From Streptosporangium lutulentum (lineage in GTDB: Bacteria; Actinomycetota; Actinomycetes; Streptosporangiales; Streptosporangiaceae), in the NCBI RefSeq assembly GCF_030811455.1, contig NZ_JAUSQU010000001.1, forward strand, positions 5,952,001 to 6,016,000: a DNA stretch of 64,000 nucleotides. Direction: 5' to 3'. Made by a program: the position numbers and the translations under genes. Every line of letters begins with the position of its first letter. Positions within the stretch are counted from its first letter, which is position 1. The notes beneath the pieces are model-generated. The model was given only the letters and a program-made list of their open reading frames with translations, was not told where the DNA came from and made no database searches. Of the stretch, positions 19,301-26,877 are shown piece after piece.

Positions 19301-19657
19301 ATGAGTGATGAATCGGGCACTGAACGCTATCTACGTCTGACTGTCGAGCTTACCGTGGAGGTGCAGGACATCGCGGGCCTGCAGGCTGCCGCGCTCAAGG
19401 AGATCAACCACCCGGACGCCGATCTGGACGACGACGAGCGCAAGGAGCAGGCGGAGATGGTCTCCGCCGACGACACCGGAGCCACGGCGCTGCAGTGGCT
19501 GATCGAGCCTGACCACGTCCTGGGCCTGATCGAGCACGTTGAGCAGATCGAGCCCCGCGAGGCCGTGCTGGGCGTCGAGCCCTCCGACGGCCCCTCGGAC
19601 GAGGATGAGGACGAGGAGCACGACCACGACCACGGCGCCGTCGGCCACAAGCACTGA
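19301..19657 (+). CDS. Small acidic protein with His/Asp/Glu-rich tail, unknown function
   Basis: I do not recognise this 118-residue protein. The first ~85 residues look folded (ERYLRLTVELTVEVQDI near the start, TALQWLIEPDHVLGLIEHVE) and are strongly acidic. The last ~25 are charged and histidine-rich (DEDEEHDHDHGAVGHKH), which could bind metal or just be a flexible tail. TAGGAT lies 7 nt before the ATG with no Shine-Dalgarno sequence, so the message is probably leaderless. It lies between ung and a convergent coiled-coil gene, with a strong hairpin after it. Codon use fits the neighbours, so it is likely a real gene. Confidence 0.7.
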   Translation: MSDESGTERYLRLTVELTVEVQDIAGLQAAALKEINHPDADLDDDERKEQAEMVSADDTGATALQWLIEPDHVLGLIEHVEQIEPREAVLGVEPSDGPSDEDEDEEHDHDHGAVGHKH

Positions 19658-19686
19658 AATCGCTTGTTGACCATGGAGTCGTCCTC

Positions 19687-19738
19687 GAAGCTCCAGAGCT
19701 GACCCCGCGGGCATCCGGCCCGTCAGCTCTGGTGCTTC
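19687..19738. terminator. Long hairpin between convergent genes
   Basis: CCAGAGCTGAC (19693-19703) pairs perfectly with GTCAGCTCTGG (19722-19732). The stem extends outward through GAAGC/GCTTC with one mismatch, giving about 17 bp around an 18-nt loop. It lies between two converging genes and is a likely bidirectional terminator. Confidence 0.8.
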
Positions 19739-19750
19739 CGGGGGTCTCCC

Positions 19751-20740
19751 TCAGCGGGTGAGGACGTCCTCGCGACGGGCGACGCAGGAGTCACGCCCGC
19801 GCCTCAGCTCTCCGCAGCGGGCGGCCAGGCCGTTCACCGTGGCTCCCACCCACTCGGCGACGTCGCCGACGGCCTCGCCGGTGCGGGCGATCCGCTGATG
19901 CTTGATCGCATCGGTGACGATGTTGTCGAAGAACATGTCGGCGAACCATCGGGTGTCCACCTCGGGAAGTTCCGGGTTGACGTGCACGCCGATGTCGACG
20001 AGCTCCCTGGCGAAGGCGTCCAGGAGCCGCTGGGCCTGCCAGGCCGCCTCGTCCGCGTCGCGCAGATGGCCGTGCTCCATCATGTCCGCGATGCCGCCAC
20101 CGCCGGCGAGCATGTCCCAGGTGGAGGCGCCTCGCGCACCGCCGAGGCAGCGCAGGACCTGGCCGACCGCGTGGGCGGCGGCGACTCCGGCGCGGTGGGC
20201 CTCCTCGTGCTCCCGGAGGTCGGCGTCGGTGTCGGCGAGCTGCCTGCCGATCTCGGCCAGCTCGCGGCCCCGGGGGTCGTCCGACTCCACCAGCAGGCGT
20301 TCCTTGCGTTCGAGCAGTGCGGCGAACTCCTCGCGAGCCGGCCCGACCTCGGCCAGGGCCTCCTCCACGGCCGCCCGGTCGGCGTTCAGCCATTCGAGGC
20401 GCGTTCGCTGCCCGTGCAGGCGCTGCCGTACGGCCAGCGCCTGGGCCCGTTCCCTGGCGAGCTTCTCCTCCTTGGATCCGGTGAGCCCGGACAGGAACGC
20501 CGAGAAACCGCCCTCCAGCCGGGAGACGTCCCGCTCCTCCCTCGCGAGCTCGGCTTCGAGCTCGCCGAGGAGCCGCCCGACCTCGTCGAGCTGGACGTCC
20601 ACCGCCTGACGCTGCCTGGTCAGTTGTTCCAGCCGTCGCACTCGCCCGCGGACGACGAATACGTCATCGTCGATGCTGTCAAAGGAGGTCACATCTTCTG
20701 CGACGTGCGACGGGAGTGAATTGTTCCGGCCGGGCGCCAT
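19751..20740 (-). CDS. Coiled-coil protein of unknown function
   Basis: A 329-residue soluble protein without a family I can name. Residues about 30-190 are rich in heptad-like Leu/Arg/Glu (VRRLEQLTRQRQAVDVQLDE and similar) and predict a long coiled coil with a break around FSAFLSGLTGSKEEK. Residues about 190-329 look like a separate helical domain containing STWDMLAGGGGIADMMEHGH and TRWFADMFFDNIVTDAIKHQ. ATG start with GAGGACC just upstream. It converges on the acidic protein gene and is separated from the photolyase gene by 50 bp on the same strand; the two might be cotranscribed. Confidence 0.75.
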   Translation of the reverse strand: MAPGRNNSLPSHVAEDVTSFDSIDDDVFVVRGRVRRLEQLTRQRQAVDVQLDEVGRLLGELEAELAREERDVSRLEGGFSAFLSGLTGSKEEKLARERAQALAVRQRLHGQRTRLEWLNADRAAVEEALAEVGPAREEFAALLERKERLLVESDDPRGRELAEIGRQLADTDADLREHEEAHRAGVAAAHAVGQVLRCLGGARGASTWDMLAGGGGIADMMEHGHLRDADEAAWQAQRLLDAFARELVDIGVHVNPELPEVDTRWFADMFFDNIVTDAIKHQRIARTGEAVGDVAEWVGATVNGLAARCGELRRGRDSCVARREDVLTR

Positions 20741-20790
20741 CGGTCCTCACGCTCGTGTTCTCGTCCGAGCGGGCCCCGGCCGTTCGCCGG

Positions 20791-22065
20791 TCAGTCCATC
20801 GAGACCAGGGGCCGGGGGTAACCGGCGACGGCCACCGGCGACCGCCAGGGCTCGTGGATCGTCCTCGCCGGCATCGACCCCAGCTCGGGCACGTATCGCC
20901 GGACGTAGTCGCCGTCCGGGTCGAACCTCCTGGCCTGCCGGAGGTGGTTGACCGTCTGGTTGGGGCGGGTGTTGTTGCCCGTCCCCGCCATCCACTGCCA
21001 GTTGCCGTAGTTGTTGGCGACGTCGGCGTCGAGCAGCAGCTCGAAGAAATGGTCGGCCCCCACCCGCCAGTCGACGTGGAGCCGCCTGACCAGGAAGGAC
21101 GACACGATCATGCGGGCCCGGTTGTGCATCCAGTTCTCGGCGAGCAGCTGCCGCATGCCCGCGTCCACGATCGGGACCCCGGTCATGCCCTCCTTCCACG
21201 CCTGCGCGGCGCCGGAGTCGGCGCGCCACTCGTGGCCCCGCGGGCGGTAGTCGTCCCGGTTGATGCGGGGGAAGGCCGCCGTCACCTGGTGGAAGAAGTC
21301 CCGCCAGCACAGCTGCCTGACGAAGTCGCCGCCCCCCGCGGCCCCCGTCTCCAGCTCCAGGGGCGACAGGCAGCCGAAGTGCAGGTACGGGCTCAGCCGG
21401 GAGGTGCGGTTTCCCGCGAGGTCGTCGTGACCGTCGGCGTAGTCCGCCACGCCATGCTTCAGCCACCGCCTCATGCGCTCTCTCGCCGCTGTCTCGCCGC
21501 CCTCGAACAGCGCCGACGGCCGGTGACCCGGCTCGGGCGGCGAGCCCGCGTCCAGCTCGGGAACGCTCACCGTGCCGGGAACCTTCGACAGCTCCCGGCG
21601 CGGATGGGCGCTCCAGGCCCGCCAGTAGGGCGTGAAGACGCGGTAGTGGTCACCGCCGCCCGAAGGTCTGAGCGCGTCGGGCGCGACGATCGTCACGCCG
21701 GGGAACCCGCGGAACTCCGTCCGGTTCCGGTCGCATTCGGCGGCCAGCCGCCGCTGCCTGCTCCGCGCGAGCGCGCTGACGTCCAGAGCGGTGTAGACGG
21801 CCCGGGCCGAGAGCATCCGTGCCAGCCGTACCGTCTCCGTGACCGTGTCGCCCCGGCGGATCACGAGTTCGCCGCCCAAGCCCCGAAGCGACCGGCGCAG
21901 GTCGGCGAGACACTCGGCCAGGAACCCCTCGCGGTGCCCCGTGGGAAGGGCCGGGTCCAGCACGAACAGCGGGACCACCTGGCGCGCGTTCTCACACGCG
22001 GCGGCGAGGGCCGGGTGGTCGTGCGTCCGGAGATCACGATTGAACAGGACGACGATGATGTCCAT
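20791..22065 (-). CDS. phr: Deoxyribodipyrimidine photolyase
   Basis: A 424-residue FAD enzyme that uses light to split cyclobutane pyrimidine dimers. The N-terminal antenna-binding domain begins MDIIVVLFNRDLRTHDHPAL. The C-terminal FAD domain has RLSPYLHFGCLSP, LCWRDFFHQV, WMHNRARMIVSSFL and ADVANNYGNWQWMAGTG, as in class I photolyases. ATG at 22065 is chosen over a GTG nine codons earlier because GGAAGG sits 6 nt upstream and homologues start here. It is divergent from a MerR-type regulator across 195 bp, and an ECF sigma gene follows that regulator, a grouping typical of light-induced repair genes. Confidence 0.93.
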   Translation of the reverse strand: MDIIVVLFNRDLRTHDHPALAAACENARQVVPLFVLDPALPTGHREGFLAECLADLRRSLRGLGGELVIRRGDTVTETVRLARMLSARAVYTALDVSALARSRQRRLAAECDRNRTEFRGFPGVTIVAPDALRPSGGGDHYRVFTPYWRAWSAHPRRELSKVPGTVSVPELDAGSPPEPGHRPSALFEGGETAARERMRRWLKHGVADYADGHDDLAGNRTSRLSPYLHFGCLSPLELETGAAGGGDFVRQLCWRDFFHQVTAAFPRINRDDYRPRGHEWRADSGAAQAWKEGMTGVPIVDAGMRQLLAENWMHNRARMIVSSFLVRRLHVDWRVGADHFFELLLDADVANNYGNWQWMAGTGNNTRPNQTVNHLRQARRFDPDGDYVRRYVPELGSMPARTIHEPWRSPVAVAGYPRPLVSMD

Positions 22066-22260
22066 CACGACCTTCCCTTCGGGCGTCACGGCCTCAGCGG
22101 TTGCCTCTCACCAGGAGATGTTCCCGTTGGCGCGTTCCGCCGCCGTGGTTGCATCCGCCGGGGACCGCCGTTCGAAGGAACGTCCGGGGAGCGACCACCC
22201 GAATCGCCTGGCAGCCTGGTAGGGCGATCACAGGCATGAAACAGCCGAGAATGAGATGAG

Positions 22261-23193
22261 ATGGACGAGCAGCGACAGGTCACCGCCGAGGAGGAAACGG
22301 GCTACGGCATCGGAGCCGTCGCACGGCGGCTCGGCGTGCCCGCTCCCACGCTGCGGACCTGGAACCTGCGCTACGGCATCGGCCCGAGTCGCCGCAGCCC
22401 GGGGGGACATCGCCGCTACGACCTGGGTGACCTGCGGCGTCTTGAGGAGATGAACCGGCTCATCCGGACGGGCGTACCCGCCGCCGACGCGGCGCGGGAG
22501 GTCCTGAGAAGCGGGGCCCCGCCGGCCGTCCCCCTCCAGGACCCCCATGGCGAACCCCCTTCCGCCGCGTCGGAACCGCGTTCCGAGATCCCCACGGTGG
22601 CGATGCTGACGCGAGCGGCGATCATGCTGGACAGCCGGCTCGTGTCCGACTGGATCGGCGTGGCACTGGCCAGGCGGGGGATCGTGTGGACGTGGGAGGA
22701 GCTGGTGCTCCCCGTTTTCGAGATGATCTGCAGGCGCCAGGCCGAGACCGGCGCGAGCATCGAGGTCGAGCACCTGTTCTCCGAGCGGGTGCTGGCATCC
22801 CTGAGCCGGCTGATCGAACGCCCCGCCCGGCCGGTCAACGTCCGGCCGGTGCTTCTCACCTGCTCCGAGGAGGAGCAGCACACCCTGCCGATCTACGCCC
22901 TGGCCGCCGCGCTGACCGTCGACCACCACGTGGAGACGCGGATGCTGGGCGCGCGGACCCCCCACGCGGCCCTGGCGGACGCGATGCGCCGCCTCGGGCC
23001 GTCCGCGGTCTTCGTCTGGTCCCAGGCGCCCGCGACCGGTGATCCGGCGCCGCTCGCGTCACTGCCCCTGCTCCGCCCGGCGAGCCACGTCATCGTCGGC
23101 GGCCCGGGATGGTGGGACGAGCTTCCTCCGCAGGTCACCCGCGTCACGTCGTTCCGCGACGCGCTCACCCGGATCGGCGCCGCGCTCCGCTGA
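22261..23193 (+). CDS. MerR-type regulator with B12-binding-like C-terminus (CarH/LitR relative)
   Basis: A 310-residue regulator. Residues about 15-75 form a MerR winged helix (YGIGAVARRLGVPAPTLRTW, SPGGHRRYDLGDLRRL). The rest matches the helical-plus-Rossmann cobalamin domain of CarH/LitR photoreceptors. The cobalamin motif appears as EQHTLP, so the lower-ligand histidine is kept but the final glycine of (E/D)xHxxG is proline. The Wx9EH capping motif reads Q-x9-EH (VEHLFSERV), lacking the tryptophan. It may bind B12 weakly, bind another tetrapyrrole or have lost light sensing. It is divergent from phr and upstream of an ECF sigma gene. Start ATG at 22261, with only a weak ribosome binding site. 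Confidence 0.85.
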   Translation: MDEQRQVTAEEETGYGIGAVARRLGVPAPTLRTWNLRYGIGPSRRSPGGHRRYDLGDLRRLEEMNRLIRTGVPAADAAREVLRSGAPPAVPLQDPHGEPPSAASEPRSEIPTVAMLTRAAIMLDSRLVSDWIGVALARRGIVWTWEELVLPVFEMICRRQAETGASIEVEHLFSERVLASLSRLIERPARPVNVRPVLLTCSEEEQHTLPIYALAAALTVDHHVETRMLGARTPHAALADAMRRLGPSAVFVWSQAPATGDPAPLASLPLLRPASHVIVGGPGWWDELPPQVTRVTSFRDALTRIGAALR

Positions 23194-23325
23194 CCGTCCC
23201 GGCACGGCGCCGCGGCCCCGCTCCTCCCTGACCTATCAGGCCGTTTCGCCCCTCCTCACCGGCGGATCACCGTTCACGCTTCACCACGCGGGCCGTCATC
23301 GTTTCGCCATGTCCTCTCCCAGGGG

Positions 23326-23355
23326 TTGCGATCACGAAGGTGGATGAGTATGAAT
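23326..23355 (+). promoter_or_regulatory. Promoter-like boxes before the ECF sigma gene
   Basis: TTGCGA (23326-23331) and TATGAA (23349-23354) are exactly 17 bp apart, 38 bp upstream of the ATG. The area 23341-23375 is unusually A/T-rich for this window. A CarH-like repressor site would be expected to overlap it, but I see no clear palindrome. Confidence 0.55.
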
Positions 23356-23392
23356 AAGTTTTGAGTAGGTTTTCTCGGCAAGAGGAGTTGCC

Positions 23393-23917
23393 ATGACAGA
23401 CACCCTGAACATCCGGCTCGCCGAGGGCGACGAGGCCGCGCTGGTCGAGTGCTTCCGCACGCATGGGTCACTGATCCGCTCCTACCTGCGGCGATTCGTC
23501 CCTCCGCAGGATGTCGAGGACCTGCAGCAGATCGTGTTCGCGGAGGTCTGGCGATGCCGGCACCGCTTCGACCCGGCCCGCAACCTCCCGGCGTGGCTGC
23601 TCGGCATCGCGCACAACCGGGCGGTCGACCAGTTGCGGATGCGGACGCCGCGGACGGTCCCGCTGGACGTGGTGGCCGATCCGGCCGGTGCGGACGGCCG
23701 CGCCCACGGTGACGGCATGGCCGACCGCGACCAGGTCCAGCGGGCGCTGGCCGAACTGCCCGCCCCGCAGCGCCAGGCGATCGAGCTGGCCTACTACGGC
23801 GAGCTGACGCAGCGGGAGATCTCCGAGAGGCTGAGCGTGCCGCTCGGCACCATCAAGGCGCGTACGGCCCGCGGCCTGCGCCGCCTGTCGAACATCATCA
23901 CCCCGATCGCGGCCTGA
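23393..23917 (+). CDS. ECF RNA polymerase sigma factor
   Basis: A 174-residue ECF sigma factor. Sigma region 2 spans about 15-80 (LIRSYLRRFVPPQDVEDLQQ, NLPAWLLGIAHNRAVDQLR). Region 4 spans about 115-168, with an HTH in LTQREISERLSVPLGTIKAR. No anti-sigma gene follows. Placement downstream of a CarH/LitR-like regulator, itself divergent from photolyase, resembles the LitR-LitS light-response pair of Streptomyces. ATG start preceded by AGAGGAG. It probably drives photolyase and other photoprotective genes; that is inference from context. Confidence 0.9.
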   Translation: MTDTLNIRLAEGDEAALVECFRTHGSLIRSYLRRFVPPQDVEDLQQIVFAEVWRCRHRFDPARNLPAWLLGIAHNRAVDQLRMRTPRTVPLDVVADPAGADGRAHGDGMADRDQVQRALAELPAPQRQAIELAYYGELTQREISERLSVPLGTIKARTARGLRRLSNIITPIAA

Positions 23918-23940
23918 TCGGGACGAGCCGAACCGGGGTA

Positions 23941-25011
23941 GTGATCCGGACAGACGACGGGAGCGAGACGGGCAACACGATTGACATGGGTGAAGCGGGT
24001 GGCACGAGCGAAACCGGAGAGATGAGTGGTGTGAGCGGCATGAGCGGAACGAGTGACGTCACCGGGGCCGTCCGGCCCAGGGTCGCGGTGTCCAGCTGCC
24101 TGATGGGCGAGCTGGTGCGCTTCAACGGTGGCCACAGCCGCGACCGGTTCCTCAGCGGGGAGCTCGCCCCTCACGTCGACTGGGTGCACGTCTGCCCGGA
24201 GATGGAGATCGGCCTCGGCACCCCGCGCGAGACCCTCCGCCTCGAACGCTCCCCCGAAGGACCGCGCCTGGTGACCAGGAAGACCCGGGTGGACCTCACC
24301 GACCGGATGGCGGCCCTGTCCGCCGAGCGGGCGCGCACCCTCGACGTGGACGGCTACGTCTTCAAGTCCAAAAGCCCCAGCTGCGGGGTGCACGGCATCC
24401 CCGTCTACGAGGGAGACACGGCCGTGGACCGCAAGGGCCGGGGCGTGTTCGCGGCCAGGATCCTCGACGCCCACCCGCTGCTGCCGGTGGAGGACGAGGG
24501 GCGCCTGAACGACGCGCTGCTCCGCGAGACCTTCGTAGAACGGATCTTCGCGCACGCCCGGTTGCGGGCGCTGCTGGAGAGCGACTGGCGGGCGCGCGAC
24601 CTGGTCTCCTTCCACTCGCGGCACAAGATGCAGATGCTGGCCCACGACCCCGTCGCCTACGGCGAGGCCGGCCGCGTCGTGGCCCAGGCGGGCGTGCGCC
24701 CCCGCGAGGAGCTGGCCGCCGACTACGCCCACGTGTTCGGTACGGCCTTCGCCACGAAGGCCACCATCGGCCGCAACGTCAACGTCCTGCAGCACTGCAT
24801 GGGCATGATGAGCGACGCGCTCGACCCGGCCAGGCGGGCCGACCTGGCGGAGGTCATCGCCTCCTACCGGGCCGGCCGGGTCGCCCTCAGCGTGCCGGCG
24901 ACCCTGCTCCGCCACCACGCGCGAGGCGAGGCCGCGGAGTACGTACGGGATCAGACCTACTTCTCCCCGTACCCGGAAGAACTCCGCCTACGGAACCACG
25001 TTCCCGCGTAA
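23941..25011 (+). CDS. DUF523-DUF1722 protein (TudS/YbgA-like fusion)
   Basis: A 356-residue two-domain protein. After a low-complexity Gly/Ser/Thr/Met/Glu-rich N-terminus of about 45 residues comes a DUF523 domain (about 46-190) with VAVSSCLMGELVRFNGGHSR, HVCPE and KSPSCGVHG. Its three cysteines are the expected Fe-S ligands of TudS-type thiouracil desulfidases. Residues about 195-350 are DUF1722 (LVSFHSRHKMQMLAHDP, NVNVLQHCMGMM). In many bacteria DUF1722 genes neighbour photolyase, matching the arrangement here. Start GTG at 23941 is uncertain; ATG at 24022 is possible because only sequence from about residue 45 is conserved. It begins 23 bp after the ECF gene and is probably in its operon. 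Confidence 0.85.
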   Translation: MIRTDDGSETGNTIDMGEAGGTSETGEMSGVSGMSGTSDVTGAVRPRVAVSSCLMGELVRFNGGHSRDRFLSGELAPHVDWVHVCPEMEIGLGTPRETLRLERSPEGPRLVTRKTRVDLTDRMAALSAERARTLDVDGYVFKSKSPSCGVHGIPVYEGDTAVDRKGRGVFAARILDAHPLLPVEDEGRLNDALLRETFVERIFAHARLRALLESDWRARDLVSFHSRHKMQMLAHDPVAYGEAGRVVAQAGVRPREELAADYAHVFGTAFATKATIGRNVNVLQHCMGMMSDALDPARRADLAEVIASYRAGRVALSVPATLLRHHARGEAAEYVRDQTYFSPYPEELRLRNHVPA

Positions 25012-25029
25012 GTGGCCGGTCGGCCAGGG

Positions 25030-25125
25030 GACCTACCCGAGGACCACGTCCCCGCCTGAGCCGCCGGACCGCGTCTCCGGGAGAGCCGCCGGACCACGTT
25101 TCTCGCGAGCCGCCGGCCCAGCGGG
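25030..25125. repeat. Short degenerate tandem repeats, unit about 24-25 nt
   Basis: GAGCCGCCGGACC(G/A)CGT occurs at 25058-25074 and 25083-25099, and a shorter copy GAGCCGCCGG at 25107-25116. A related GAGGACCACGT lies at about 25040. The units sit between the DUF523 gene and the converging treZ gene and may form overlapping hairpins. No open frame of note. Confidence 0.6.
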
Positions 25126-25170
25126 CGGCATCCACCGGTGCGCGTCCCCGGCCCGCGCCCCCGGTGCGCG

Positions 25171-26874
25171 TCAGTTCGCCTTCAGGATCGCGAGGGAGCG
25201 GGCGGGCAGGGACAGCTCCTCCTCGTCCACCGTCGTCCTCGGGTCGGAGGCGAGCAGGATCTGGCCGGGCGTGAGCCGTACCGTGATCGGGATCGGACCG
25301 AGGTTGGCGGCGACGCGGAACGCCCCCCGGTGGACGACCAGCCAGGTCTCACCGTGATCGACCTGGACCCGGTCGAGCCTCGGGTCCGACAGGTCGGGGT
25401 GGGCGCGACGCAGCGCGATCAAGGCCCGGTACCAGTCGAGATGGGCCCGGTGGGCGTCATGGTCGAGCTCGCTCCAGTCGAGCTTGGACCGCAGGAAGGT
25501 CAGCTCCTCACCGGGGTCGGGGGCCTTTTCCGCCCAGTCGTCGTAACCGAACCCGACGAACTCCCGCCGCCGCCGGTCGGCCTCCCCCTCGCGGAGCTGC
25601 GGCTCGACGTGGTCGGTGAAGAACAGGAACGGCGTGCGCGCCCCCCATTCCTCCCCCATGAACAGCATGGGGGTGAACGGCGAGGTCAGCAGGAGCCCCG
25701 CGGCCAGCCTCAGCGCGTCGGGCGCGAGCCGGTCGCCCTCGGCCCGGTTGCCGATCTGGTCGTGGTTCTGCGCGCAGCAGACGAAGCGGTAGCCGGGCAC
25801 GTGGCTCGCCGGCCGGCCGTGGGAGCGGTGGCGGAAGGTCGAGTAGGTCCCGTCGTGGAAGTATCCCCGGGTCAGCACCTTGGCCAGGGCCCCGGCGAAG
25901 TCGGCGTAGTAGCCGTGCCGCTCACCGCTCACCGCCACGTGCAGGGCGTGGTGGACGTCGTCGTTCCAGGAGGCGGCCAGGCCGTACCCGCCGGCCTCGC
26001 GCGGGGCCATCAGCCGGGGATCGTTGAGGTCGGACTCGGCGATGAGCGTCAGCGGCCTGCCCACGGCCGCCGACAGCGCCTCGACCTCGACGGCCAGTTC
26101 CTCCAGCAGGTGTACGGCCCGCTTGTCGTGCAGCGCGTGCACGGCGTCCAGCCGCAGGCCGTCGATGTGGTAGTCGCGCAGCCACTGCAGCGCGTTGCCG
26201 ATGAAGTAGCCGCGCACCTCGTCGGAGCCGGGGCCGTCCAGGTTGACCGCCTGGCCCCAGAAGGAGGAGGCGGAGGAGTGGAAGTACGGGCCGAAGGGCG
26301 CCAGGAAGTTGCCGGACGGGCCGAGGTGGTTGTAGACGACGTCCAGGATCACGCCGAGCCCCTGCCGGTGGCAGGCGTCCACGAAGCGTTTGAGCCCGTC
26401 GGGGCCGCCGTAGTTCTCGGTGACGGCCCACAGGTCCACCCCGTCGTACCCCCAGTTGCGCTCCCCCGGCACCGGGGGCACCGGCATGATCTCGACGAAG
26501 TCGACGCCGAGCTCCGCCAGGTGCTCAAGCTTGCCGATGGCCGCCTCGAAGGTGCCCTCGGGGGTGAAGGTGCCGATGTGCAGCTCGTAGATGACCGCCC
26601 CGGCCAGGCCCCGCCCCCGCCAGAGGTCGTCGCTCCACTCGAACCGGTCGTGCTCGTAGACCCGGCTCGGCCCGAAGATCCCCTCCGGCTGCCATCGGGT
26701 GCGGGGATCCGGCAGTGCCTCACCGCCGTCCAGCCGGAAGCGGTAGTCGGTCCCGTGCCCGGCCCCGGGCACCTCCACCGACCACCAGCCCGCCGATCCC
26801 GCCGACATCGAGTAGCGGACCCCTTCGATCTCCACATCGACCGCCGTCGCGTGCGGAGCCCAGACCTCGAACAT
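25171..26874 (-). CDS. treZ: Malto-oligosyltrehalose trehalohydrolase
   Basis: A 567-residue GH13 enzyme that releases trehalose from maltooligosyltrehalose. An N-terminal isoamylase-like beta domain (MFEVWAPHATAVDVEIEG) leads into the barrel. Catalytic motifs are GLRLDAVHAL (nucleophile Asp), LIAESDLNDP (acid Glu) and CAQNHDQIGNR (stabilising Asp), all typical of TreZ. It starts 3 nt after the treY stop, so translation is probably coupled. It is the last gene of a SARP-glgX-treY-treZ run on the minus strand. Confidence 0.96.
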   Translation of the reverse strand: MFEVWAPHATAVDVEIEGVRYSMSAGSAGWWSVEVPGAGHGTDYRFRLDGGEALPDPRTRWQPEGIFGPSRVYEHDRFEWSDDLWRGRGLAGAVIYELHIGTFTPEGTFEAAIGKLEHLAELGVDFVEIMPVPPVPGERNWGYDGVDLWAVTENYGGPDGLKRFVDACHRQGLGVILDVVYNHLGPSGNFLAPFGPYFHSSASSFWGQAVNLDGPGSDEVRGYFIGNALQWLRDYHIDGLRLDAVHALHDKRAVHLLEELAVEVEALSAAVGRPLTLIAESDLNDPRLMAPREAGGYGLAASWNDDVHHALHVAVSGERHGYYADFAGALAKVLTRGYFHDGTYSTFRHRSHGRPASHVPGYRFVCCAQNHDQIGNRAEGDRLAPDALRLAAGLLLTSPFTPMLFMGEEWGARTPFLFFTDHVEPQLREGEADRRRREFVGFGYDDWAEKAPDPGEELTFLRSKLDWSELDHDAHRAHLDWYRALIALRRAHPDLSDPRLDRVQVDHGETWLVVHRGAFRVAANLGPIPITVRLTPGQILLASDPRTTVDEEELSLPARSLAILKAN

Positions 26875-26877
26875 CGG

